Source: Firmicutes bacterium AM55-24TS
Lineage (GTDB): Bacteria; Bacillota; Clostridia; UBA1381
Direction of reading: 5' to 3'
Length of the DNA stretch: 64,000 nt
Assembly (NCBI GenBank): GCA_003460745.1
Contig: QTVU01000012.1
Coordinates: 1 to 64,000, forward strand
The translations under genes were made by a program, and so were the position numbers. Under the pieces are notes generated by a model that searched no databases, was not told the origin of the DNA, and saw only the letters and a list, made by a program, of their open reading frames with translations. This document shows positions 19,293-30,081 of the stretch, piece by piece. The stretch's first letter is position 1, and each line of letters opens with the position of its first letter.

Positions 19293-22200
19293 ATGAATAA
19301 ATTAAGAAAAATAATTGCGTTGATGCTTTCTCTGAGTGTAATATTTACAGCGGCAATATCAGTGTTTTCAGCTGAAAACTTTGATGATGACGGCAACAGA
19401 GATAATAATGCGGGACTAAGCGATGAGGAACAAAATGTTCTCATTCAAGACTCGCACCCTAAGCATGAACTGGATAACCCCGATGACGCATACATAGAGG
19501 ATATTGAATATGATACGTACATTATGGGTAAGAATGAATATGATGAAACAGTAAAAAAGCTTACAGCTTTTGAAATGTGGGTTCCTATTGATGATGGTTC
19601 ATATCTTCAGCCAATCAAGGCAGGTGAATTTTTTCTGTCAGTGTGCCGCTACATAAACTGTGACTCATTTTATGACGAAGATGCAAACAAAGAAGACATG
19701 TGGGAAAAAGCCCATGATATGCTTAAAAGTATGGGATATGTAGATTTCAATATAGATTGTACGGATGAAATAAGTTTTGATAATGCACTCAGAACACTTG
19801 TAAATGCTTTGGGGTATAAGCAGATTGCTTATATGTATGGAGGCAATGATAATGCGTATATACAAATTGCCGCAAATTATGATATAACAAAGAACTTTCT
19901 GGATAACCGAAGTGCTTCTATCAGAAGAACTGATGCGGCATCTCTTCTTAATGATTCTATAAAGGCCGATGTATACATTTCATATGGAAATAACGGTCAT
20001 AAAAGCATTAATACTTTAGAGTATTTCAAGGATGCTTATAAAATCACCGGAGTTGTAGAATCTGTTTCAGAGCATGCAATAACGAGTGGTGATACAATAT
20101 ATAAAGGTATTAGAATAGGAGATTATCTTCTTGCCAGTGACCGCAGTGATTTATATGATTACCTTGCGTGTAAGGTGGAGGCATATTATCGAAAGGAAGA
20201 TTCCGGAGGAAATACTCTTTTATATATCTCTTATCACAAAAATAACAGCATAATAACGATAGACGGCGAAGATATTAAAAGTGTTGAAAATAACATGATA
20301 CGATACTATAGCGACAATAAAACAAAAAAAGTATCTCTTAATTCATCAGCGAAAGAGATACTTAACGGATTTTCGCCAAAATTGTTAGACGAGGAAGATT
20401 TTTATAACTGCGATTATATCAGATTAGTGGATAACGATAACAATGGTAAGTACGATGTTGTTTTTGTATACAAATATGACATAATGGTTGTAAAACGTAT
20501 TGTAGAGTCGCAGGGAATGATTTATGGTCTGTACAATGATGACCCAAACGGGTCATTAAAGGTAAATTTTGCTGACTGCGACATGACTGACCGTATGGGC
20601 AATCCTGTTGATGCTTATTATATAACAGAGGATTCAATTCTATCAGTTGCTAAAGATATTGAAACAAACAAGACAAAGATTATAGTAAGCAATTTGATGT
20701 ATACCGGTGTAGTAAAGAGCACTAATGGCACTAAAATTAAATTTGAGGACAGGACATATAAGTATTCAACAAATGCTGAATACTATAAAGACGCAAAAGC
20801 AATTAAAAATGGAAATAAATATACGGTGTATCTTGATTACCGAGGTAGGATAGCCGGTTATGATTTGCTAAAACTGACGATATACAATATGGATTCTTAA
20901 TACAGGCTTGGATTGAGGATAACAGGAGCGATGTTATAGCCAAACTACTTCCTTATACTGGTGATATGAATGAATTCAAACTTGCAAGAAGTACAAAAAT
21001 TGATGGTTTAACCTGCAAAGATGCAGAAAAAATAATAACTGCATTAAAAATAGCAGCGGATTATCAGAGGTCTACGCTTGCAACACTGGATTCGTCATAT
21101 AAGATAATGGCTGATTATAGTGATGACAGTTATGTGTATGTAAGAGTCCCAATTATGTATAAGCTCAACGATGAGGGAGAGATTAAATATATCGATACTC
21201 CATATCATAGCGACAATGAAAATCCGGAGTGGAATGATGTATTCCATGACAATTCTATGACAATGTATAACGATTTTTCTAAAAGGACATCTTCCATAAA
21301 ACCGGGAGGCATGTATCTTAGAAATACACTTGCATTTAATAGTGATAACGGAAATAATGTGGCGATAAATTCAAAGACAAAGGTTTTTGTAGTTCCCGTT
21401 TCAAACGATAGAGGGGATATCGGAGATGCATCACAGTATATTAAGACAAATTTAACCTATTTCGATGATTGGGTATATTATCCGCAGACCGGGACACAAT
21501 ACACAACCGAAAATCGCATTGAAGCATATAACGTGGATGAATCTCGGACAGCAGGTGTAATAGTATATTATACAAGTGACGTAATACCTGAGATAGATAA
21601 AAAAGTACCCCTTACAGTAGTGGACGAAGTAGTAAAGGCAGTTAATGATAATGATGAGAGTGTAACTCGAATAATCGGCTGGCAGGGTAATGCTCAAATG
21701 CAGGTTGACCTTGCAGAAGATGTCTATCTGAAACGTTACTATAATGGACCTAACGGTTCAAAAATTATGTCGGAAGTAAAGCATGGTGATATAATTCGTT
21801 ATGTTACAAACAGTAAAGGCGAGCTTGTGGATTATGTTAAGGTATTCTCTTTGAAGGATGAAGACAATCCTGATTATGTAAAAACAGGGAATGAAGAAGG
21901 AAAAACTGTTGAGACGTCAACACTAAATAAAACAATGATTGCTGTGTCAGACGGAAAGTATGCTGAAAATGGCCATAATACATCACATATATACAATGCC
22001 ATTGGTAGCTATAATTACGGTGCAATGTATAGATTGGTATATGGTACGTTGCTTTACAGAAACGGAACAAATCTTGTTCTGAAAACAAAGGTTGATACTG
22101 CTCTGGGACAGACAGACAAAATTGAAATAGCTGATTTCTCGGGATATAATGTGTTGTTTATTGATGAGACTACAAATAGAATATATGTTCCCACAGAGGA

Positions 22201-22306
22201 TGATTTGCTCGCAGAGCAGAGTGCAGGAGAGGCAGCATCAAAGGTAATCCTTCATACCGAAGGCGGTAAACAGCGTCAACTAATTATAATAAAAAGGGCT
22301 GGATAA
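19293..22306 (+). CDS. Secreted paralogue of the SLH protein's C-terminal half, frameshifted
   Basis: A signal peptide (MNKLRKIIALMLSL..., cleaved near VFSAE) leads into about 1000 residues related to residues about 1000-1886 of the preceding protein. Shared landmarks are LVDNDNNGKYDVVFV, YLDYRGRIAGYD and the endings DIIRYVTNSKGELVDY and AGEAASKVI. Its first 200 residues look like degenerate SLH repeats. The frame breaks near 20893: the reading stops after IYNMDS, while one added T gives MDFLIQAWIEDNRSDVIAKL and continues to 22306. The function is unknown. It is probably co-transcribed with the SLH protein, 13 bases downstream, with GGGGG before its ATG. Confidence 0.75.
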
Positions 22307-22502
22307 AAGCTCCTTTTATCTACTGCATAAATCGAACACAACAAATGAGAGACTGACTTATCTACAGACAGAAAATCTGAGGCGTGATACGTCAGAAATT
22401 GCACTTTCATTATATCAGTTTAAGCAACAAGATGGATATATACACGAATGACTGTCGTGTGATTTACGCATAAATTTATTATAGTAGGAGGAGTGATAAA
22501 AA

Positions 22503-23605
22503 GTGAATATTGATAAAGCGATTACATATGCGGAGAGCATCGTAAGAAAAAGCTTAAATTATTTCTATGATTGTTTTCCTACAGAACAAAGTGAAAATCT
22601 TGTGTTCAAAAAATTTGAGAACGTTTCATGGACTACCGGATTTTATGAGGGGATATTATGGCTTATGTATGAGCTTACAGGTGATAAAGCTTTTTATAAT
22701 TCGGCAAAGCATCACAGTGAAATGTTTCATAAGAGGTTGGTTGATCGAGTTGAACTGGAGCATCATGATATGGGCTTTTTGTTTACACTTTCAAGCGTCG
22801 CCGATTATCGAATAACAGGAGATGAACAGGCGAAGCAGGATGGAATTGAGGCGGCAGAATGGCTTTTGAAGCGTTATCAGCCAAAAGGTAAATTTATTCA
22901 GGCGTGGGGTGCTATGGATGATTCGCAAAGTTATAGATTTATTGTTGACTGTATGTTAAATATTCCGCTTCTATTCTGGGCGAGCGAAGTGACAGGCTAC
23001 AAAAAGTATTATGACGCCGCCTATAATCATATGCAGACATCAATCGCAAATATTATCCGTCCTGATGCGTCTTCATATCACACCTTTTTCTTTGATCCTG
23101 TAACCAATAAGCGCTTCGGGGAGAAACTCATCAGGGATTTTCCGATGACAGCAGTTGGGCGAGAGGACAATCATGGGCAGTATATGGTCTTGCTCTATGT
23201 TACCACTATACTAAAGAGAAGTCGATTTTGCCGTTGTTTGAACGGGTTACGCATTATTTTATTGACCATCTTCCGGAGGATTCTGTTCCGTATTGGGATT
23301 TGATTTTCTCCGATGGTAGCGATGAACCACGGGATACCTCCGCAGCAGTGGTTGCGGTGTGCGGAATTCTTGAAATGGAAAAATATTATCACAATCAGGA
23401 ATTCCTTGATGCGGCGGAAAAGATGATGACAAGTCTTTCGGAAAAGTACACGACAGTAGATTATCCTCAAAGCAACGGAATTATAAAAGACGGTATGTAC
23501 AGCAGAAAACACGGTCATGAGCCGGAATGTACAAGTTGGGGAGACTACTTCTATCTTGAAGCATTAATGCGCATGAAAAAAAGCGATTGGAAAATTTATT
23601 GGTAA
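22503..23605 (+). CDS. GH88 unsaturated glucuronyl hydrolase, frameshifted
   Basis: A cytoplasmic enzyme (no signal peptide) of about 367 residues that removes 4,5-unsaturated glucuronic acid left by a polysaccharide lyase. GH88 hallmarks are [22 protein letters not shown] with the catalytic-type Asp, [13 protein letters not shown] with the second Asp, and, across the break, [20 protein letters not shown]. The frame is lost near 23109, where one C is missing from a CC pair. The downstream frame carries the conserved [10 protein letters not shown] and continues to 23605. The GTG start follows AGGAGGAG. It is first in a tight operon with GH94, HAD and GH38. In xanthan degradation GH88 acts after PL8 lyase, which this window lacks. 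Confidence 0.85.
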
Positions 23606-23616
23606 GGAGAACAAAT

Positions 23617-26033
23617 ATGAAATATGGATATTTTGACGATTTGAATAAGGAATATGTAATAGAGACTCCGAGAACGCCGCTTCCATGGATAAATTATCTT
23701 GGAACAAACGGATTTTTCTCATTAATTTCAAACACCTCCGGCGGCTATTGCTTCTACAAGGACGCAAAGCACAGAAGAATTCTGAGATACCGATACAACA
23801 ATATCCCTGCGGATAACGGTGGACGCTATTTTTACATAAACGATAATGGCGATTGCTGGACACCCTCGTATATGCCGATGAAAAAAGAGCTTGATTTTTA
23901 TGAGTGTCGTCACGGTATGGGTTACACAAAAATCACCGGCGAGCGAAACGGCGTCCGCGTTGAGCAGACAGCTTTTGTTCCTGTGGACGATAACTGCGAA
24001 ATACATAGAATTAAGGTGACAAATACAAGCGGTGAGGCTAAAAACATAAATCTGTTTTCATTCGTTGAATTCTGTCTTTGGAACGCTCAGGACGATATGC
24101 TTAACTATCAGCGTAACCTCAATACGGGCGAGGTGGAAATTGACGGCAGCGCTATATACCATAAAACAGAATACCGTGAGAGAAGAAACCATTACGCTTT
24201 CTATTCAGTAAATACCGAAATAAGTGGTTTTGACACAGACAGAGACACTTTCCTTGGAGCCTTTAACGGTCTTGACACTCCTGACAGAGTAATAAATGGC
24301 AAGAGCGGCAATTCAGTAGCTTCGGGCTGGTATCCTATCGCATCTCATCAGATTGACGTGTCACTTGACGCGGGAGAAAGCCGCGAATACATATTTGTTC
24401 TTGGATATATTGAGAATGAAAAGGACGAGAAATTTGAAAGCCTTAATGTAATCAATAAGACAAAGGCAAAGGAAATGATTGCAAGATATGAATCATCAGC
24501 ACAATGCGACGCGGAGCTTGATAAACTTAAATTGTACTGGGATAATCTCCTTTCGGTGTTTACTCTTGAGTCAAACGATGAAAAGCTTAACCGCATGGTA
24601 AACATATGGAATCCGTATCAGTGTATGGTGACCTTTAATATGTCAAGAAGTGCATCATATTACGAAAGCGGTATCGGCCGGGGAATGGGATTTCGCGATT
24701 CAAATCAGGATTTGCTTGGCTTTGTACATCAAATACCCGAAAGGGCGAGAGAGAGGATTATTGACATTGCCTCAACGCAGTTTGAGGACGGAAGCGCGTA
24801 TCATCAGTATCAGCCGCTTACAAAGCAGGGCAATAATGAAATCGGAGGCGGATTTAATGATGATCCGCTGTGGCTGATTTTAGGCACGGTTGCGTACATC
24901 AAGGAAACAGGCGACTACGGTATTTTAGACGAGCAGGTGCCGTTTGACTGTGACAAAAACAATACGGCAACGCTTTTAGAACATCTTAATCGCTCATTCG
25001 GACACGTTACAAACAACCTTGGCCCTCACGGGCTTCCGCTTATCGGACGTGCGGACTGGAACGATTGCTTGAATTTGAACTGCTTTTCCGAAATTCCTGA
25101 CGAATCTTTCCAGACTACGGGAGACGATGACGGCAGAGTAGCAGAGTCTGTGCTTATTGCAGGAATGTTCGTGTATATTGGCAGAGAATTTGCAAGGCTT
25201 TATAAGACGCTCAACAATGATGAAATGTATAAATATATTTCGGATGAGGTTGAAAAAATGACCGAAGCAGTTTTAGAGTATGGCTATGACGGTGAGTGGT
25301 TCATAAGAGCTTACGACGCTAACGGCAATAAGGTTGGCTCTGACGAATGTGACGAGGGTAAAATCTTTATTGAATCGAACGGCTTCTGTGTAATGGCTGG
25401 GATAGGCAAGGAGGACGGCAGGGCGCAAAAAGCGCTTGACAGCGTTAAAAAATATCTTGAATGTGAATATGGCATTGTACTCAATTATCCGCCGTATTCG
25501 GGATACCGACTTGAGCTTGGCGAAATCTCGTCGTATCCGCCGGGGTATAAGGAAAATGCGGGAGTGTTCTGCCATAATAACCCATGGGTAATAATCGGTG
25601 AAACGGTAATGGGTAACGGCGAAAGAGCGTTTGAACTATATAAAAAGATTGCGCCGGCATATTTAGAGGAGATAAGTGAAATTCACAAAACCGAGCCGTA
25701 TGTATATTCACAGATGATTGCTGGACGTGATGCGGTAAGAGCGGGAGAAGCGAAGAATTCATGGCTTACAGGCACGGCGGCGTGGAATTATTATACGGTG
25801 TCACAATATCTTTTGGGTATACGTCCTGATTTTGACGGACTTGTAATAGAGCCGTGTATTTCAAAAGATATATCTGAATTTAAGGTAACAAGAAAATTCA
25901 GAGGAAAACATATAATATTTTAGTAAAGAACACAGGAGAGGGAACTGTTAAAATAACAGCCGACAACGGAACGGTAAACGGTACAACCGTTTCATCGGAT
26001 GCGGAAATATGCAATGTAGAGGTGGTAATGTAA
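23617..26033 (+). CDS. GH94 cellobiose phosphorylase, frameshifted near its end
   Basis: A cytoplasmic phosphorylase of about 805 residues that splits cellobiose with phosphate into glucose-1-phosphate and glucose. It follows the family closely from [14 protein letters not shown] through [39 protein letters not shown] and [14 protein letters not shown], with the catalytic Asp in ADWNDCLN. The frame is lost near 25911, where AAAA should be AAAAA. The other frame gives the family-like tail [15 protein letters not shown] to 26033. Its stop overlaps the HAD start in TAATG, which implies translational coupling. Cellobiose is exactly what remains of a xanthan repeat once its side chain is removed. 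Confidence 0.9.
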
Positions 26034-27022
26034 TGAATTTCAATATACCCGATTTGGGAATTATAGACGGCAGCTCAGGATTTCGCAACCTTCCCTCCAC
26101 TACAGACGGAAGATTTACCTCCGGTGAGGACGGAGTAAAACATATAGTATGCACAGGAGACGGAAAGGTTGAATTTGTGGCTTTTGAAAATCAGACTCTT
26201 GCCTATGTTAATTCAGCTCTTGGCTATGGTGCGTACTATCCGCTTCATCCTGTGAACAGAAACGGTAAAATCAAGGCTGTGCTTATGGATTTGGATGGAA
26301 CATCGGTAAGAAGCGAGGAGTTCTGGATTTGGATAATCGAAAAAACAACCGCCAGTATGCTTGATGATGAAAGCTTCAAGCTTGAAGAGAGCGATATACC
26401 GTTTGTATCAGGTCATAGCGTATCGGAGCATTTACAGTATTGTATAGATAAATACTGTCCAGGTGAATCGCTTGACAAAGCGCGGAATTTCTATTTTGAC
26501 CACGTTAATCGTGAAATGAAAGAAATTATGGAGGGCAGAGGCAGAAAAAATGCTTTTGTTCCGCAGGAGGGATTAAAAGAATTTTTGCTCGCACTAAAAG
26601 CCAAAGGGATTAAGATAGGACTTGTAACATCGGGATTATATGAAAAGGCGATGCCGGAAATACTTTCGGCGTTCAGAGCTCTTGATATGGGCGAGCCTAC
26701 GGATTTTTACGACGCAATAATTTCAGCAGGATACCCGCTCCGCAAGGGTAGCGTTGGAACGCTCGGTGAGCTATCGCCGAAACCTCATCCGTGGCTTTAT
26801 GCTGAAACCTGCGCGGTTGGACTCGGAGTTGGTTTTGATGAGCGCGGTAGCGTAATCGCTATTGAGGACAGCGGCGCAGGAGTATGCTCGGCAAGGATTG
26901 CCGGATATACAACAATAGGACTTGCGGGAGGCAATATAAAAGAAAGCGGAACGATGCCTATGTGTAGCCGCTACTGCAATAATCTTGCGGAAATACTTGA
27001 TTACATAGAGGAGGAAGCGTAA
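26033..27022 (+). CDS. HAD-superfamily sugar-phosphate phosphatase or mutase
   Basis: A 329-residue cytoplasmic protein. The HAD core begins near residue 83 with VLMDLDGTSV (nucleophile Asp and general acid Asp), followed by a helical cap, VTSG (motif II), KPHP (motif III Lys) and AIEDSGAGVCSA (motif IV). The overall form is that of beta-phosphoglucomutase-like or hexose-phosphate phosphatases. An N-terminal extension of about 80 residues is unusual for the family. It sits between the phosphorylase and mannosidase with no gap (TAATG upstream, TAA then ATG downstream). It probably handles a phosphorylated hexose from the pathway; the exact reaction cannot be read from sequence. Confidence 0.8.
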   Translation: MNFNIPDLGIIDGSSGFRNLPSTTDGRFTSGEDGVKHIVCTGDGKVEFVAFENQTLAYVNSALGYGAYYPLHPVNRNGKIKAVLMDLDGTSVRSEEFWIWIIEKTTASMLDDESFKLEESDIPFVSGHSVSEHLQYCIDKYCPGESLDKARNFYFDHVNREMKEIMEGRGRKNAFVPQEGLKEFLLALKAKGIKIGLVTSGLYEKAMPEILSAFRALDMGEPTDFYDAIISAGYPLRKGSVGTLGELSPKPHPWLYAETCAVGLGVGFDERGSVIAIEDSGAGVCSARIAGYTTIGLAGGNIKESGTMPMCSRYCNNLAEILDYIEEEA

Positions 27023-29874
27023 ATGGAGCGAAAAAATATAAAATGTCATTTTATATCCAATACCCACTGGGACAGGGAGTGGAAATTCAGCGCTCAAAGA
27101 ACAAGACATATGCTTGTGACTGCGATTGATATGCTGCTCGATATTTTTGAGAAAGAGCCGGATTACAAACATTTTCATCTTGACTCGCAGACACTTCCCA
27201 TTCAGGATTATCTCGAAATAAACCCTGAAAAGAAGGAAATTCTGAAAAAGTATATCAGTGAGGGAAAGCTTGCTGTGGGTCCGTGGTTTTGTTTGCCGGA
27301 TGAGTTTTGCGTGGGTGGAGAGTCTCTTATAAGAAATCTTCTCCTGGGACATAAAATTGCAAATGAATTTGGCAAAGTTTCAAAGACAGGCTATTCGCCC
27401 TTTGGCTGGGGACAAATATCACAAATGCCACAGCTATATCATGGCTTCGGAATAGATTTTGCGTCCTTTTACAGAGGGCTTAATACATATATGGCACCGA
27501 AATCGGAGTTCTACTGGGAGGGCGCCGACGGTACAACAATTTATGCTTCAAGACTGGGGCAGAGACCGAGATATAATATGTGGTATATAATGCAGCGCCC
27601 TGTGTTTTATGGCAAGCGTGACGGTGACAATCGTCGTGTTTCATGGGGAGCTGGAGATGGAATATTCCGTTTTGCGGATCCGGCAAGATGTGAATATGAA
27701 TATCAGTATTCGCATAGAAATATGAGTATCATGACGAATATATAGCTGAAAAGACGGAGCAGGCACTCTCTGAACAGGACGATGAGTGGACAACGCCTAA
27801 CCGCTTCTGGTCGAACGGTCATGATTCATCAATACCGGATATGAGAGAATCAAGGCTTATCAAGGATGCTAATGCTGTTTATGAAGGTGTTGATGTTTTT
27901 CACAGTACAGTTTATGACTTTGAGCAGAGCGTGATCAGAGATTTTGATAAAAATTCACCTGTTTTAAAGGGCGAAATGCGCTATCCGTTTACAAAAGGCA
28001 GCGTAAGTGCGCTGTTTGGCTGGGTTCTTTCTGCAAGAATTAAGGTTAAGCAGGAGAACTTTGAAACAGAACGATTGCTCACATCATATGCTGAGCCGAT
28101 GGCGGTTTTTGCGTCTGTATGCGGAGCTGTATATCCGCAGGCGTTTATTAATAAAGCCTATAACTATATGCTTCAAAACCACGGGCATGATTCGATTGGC
28201 GCGTGCGGCAGAGATGTTGTATATAAGGACGTAGAATATCGGTTCAGGCAGTCAAGAGAGATTGCAACCTGCGTGCTTGAAAGAGCTCTTATGGATTTGT
28301 CTGGCGACATTGACTTTGCGGGCTGGGATAAGAATGATATGGCGCTTGTAATGTTTAATCCGGCTCCGTTTAAAAGAAGTCTGACGGTTCCGTGTGAGCT
28401 TGAAATTCCTCTTGAGTGGGAGTGTGACAGCTTTGAGATTGTCGATGCTGAAGGTAATGTATGCCCGCACCAGAACATATCGTCAATTAATCCTATGTAT
28501 CAAATTGTTCAGGATTTGGCAGACGCGGTCGATGTTCTTCCTGTGTCAAGACATACAATAAGAATATTTGTTAAGGATATTCCGTCGATGGGCTATAAAA
28601 CACTCAAGGTTGTACCTAAGTATCATACACGGGCTACAACGCCGGTTAATATGCTTTGCGGCATAAATACTATGGAGAATGAATATCTGAAGGTTAAGAT
28701 AAATTCAAACGGTACGCTTAAGGTTACTGAAAAGGAAACCGGCAGGGAATACGATAATATCGGATATTTTAAGGACACCGGTGAAAATGGCAGCCCGTGG
28801 GAACACAAGACACCGGAGCTTGATGAGGAATATACAACTGTTAATGAACGGGCGATTGTAAGCCTTGTATACAGCGGTGAGCTTGAAACTAAGTACAGAA
28901 TAGTTCTTAATTGGGCAATTCCCGAAAATATAGTTGACGGCGGCAAGAAAAGAAGTTCCCGCCTCGCGCCTTACAGAATAGAAACGCTTGTAACACTCAG
29001 AAAAGGCGCAAGATGGGTTGAATTTGAAACGAAAATTAATAACAATGTTCCTAATCACTATCTTCAGGCTGCTTTCCCCACAGACGTGGATGCAGAGTTT
29101 GTATACGCTCAGGGACAGTTTGATGTGGTAAAGCGTCCGATTGCGAAACCGGATTATTCGAAGTATGACGAAATTCCGATGACAGAGCAGCCGATGAACT
29201 CGTTTGTTGATATATGCAATGAAAATGAAGGTGCGGCGATTTTGAATACGGGACTTAAAGCGTATGAATCGGATGATGATTATAACCATACTGTGTATTT
29301 GTCATTATTGCGCTGCTTTGAGCTTCGCATATATGTAACTCCCGAGGAGCAGAACTATTCGAGAATAGAGAACGGTTCACAGTCTTTTGGTGAACATACT
29401 TTCCGATATGCTTTTATGCCTCATAAGGGTGATTGGGAAGATGCTCAAGTATGGAAAGCTGCTGAAGATTTTAATATGGAAATACTAATTGGACAGACAG
29501 CACCAACAGAACATGGCAAGAACCCTCTTGAAAAGTCGTTTATTGAACTTGAAAATGAAAATCTACACATAAGTGCCGTAAAACGCAGTGAGGACGGCTT
29601 AGGGTGTGTGGTGAGATTATTTAATCCGTCAAGTGAAACAGTTAAAAATAGAATTAGATTTAATGGTGGCATAGCGGAGATATCAGATAAACAATCGCCA
29701 ATAGAAAGACAGGTACACTCGTTTGAACTTCCGTGTACGGAAAATAGGAAGTGGGCAAGTGTTAAAAAAGTCACGCTTGAGGAACTTTCAGAGACAGAGC
29801 TTTCAGTGGATACAAATGGCTGGTGCGATGTTGAAGTTACTCCAAAACAAATTTATACATTAAAATATGAATAA
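27023..29874 (+). CDS. GH38 alpha-mannosidase, frameshifted
   Basis: A cytoplasmic alpha-mannosidase of about 950 residues. The zinc site starts with H15 and D17 in NTHWDREW, and a later His lies in NHGHDSIGACG. The middle helical and C-terminal beta domains (AAILNTGL, FRYAFMPHKGDW) are complete. The frame shifts near 27717: one A added to AAA turns the broken RNMSIMTNI end into KYEYHDEYIAEKTEQ and joins the parts. The nucleophile segment, usually GYxPDSFGHxSQMPQ, reads GYSPFGWGQISQMPQ and so lacks the usual Asp. In xanthan use this enzyme would remove the inner alpha-mannose before cellobiose phosphorolysis. It starts directly after the HAD stop codon. Confidence 0.85.
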
Positions 29875-29907
29875 TGTGCCGAAAACATAATTAATCGGTA
29901 GTGAGAA

Positions 29908-29949
29908 AAAGTTTACCTCGTTTTTTGAGGTGAACTTTTCTTTTATAAT
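29908..29949 (+). promoter_or_regulatory. Promoter with AAAGTTT-CC box (site 4), overlapping a palindrome
   Basis: AAAGTTTACCTC at 29908-29919 is 36 bases before TATAAT (29944-29949). Here the box is half of an inverted repeat with GAGGTGAACTTT at 29927-29938. The hairpin with its T-rich flank could also end transcription of the GH38 operon. The shared box at three other promoters without the second arm argues that the box itself is a regulator site. Confidence 0.6.
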
Positions 29950-29960
29950 GTTAATATAGT

Positions 29961-30051
29961 AAAGGACTGTTTAGAATAGGTTTTATTTATTGGACAATGG
30001 ATACCTTCCAATATTCTCTCTCTCTTTCTCCCTACAAAAAAACAGTCCTTT
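29961..30051 (+). ncRNA. Structured 5' leader of the xanthanase-like GH5 mRNA
   Basis: The transcript should begin near 29957. AAAGGACTGTTT (29961-29972) pairs exactly with AAACAGTCCTTT (30040-30051), followed by TTATAT. Inside, GAATA/TATTC and TTGGA/TCCAA can nest. The closing stem plus U-run looks terminator-like, so it may be an attenuator or a protective 5' stem. It matches no riboswitch class I know. Confidence 0.5.
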
Positions 30052-30081
30052 TTATATAATTAAATCGAAAGGGTGATATTC

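Noticed and set aside
23228..23605. Separate small gene after GH88
   Set aside because: It carries the C-terminal third of the GH88 fold and joins it once one missing C near 23109 is restored.
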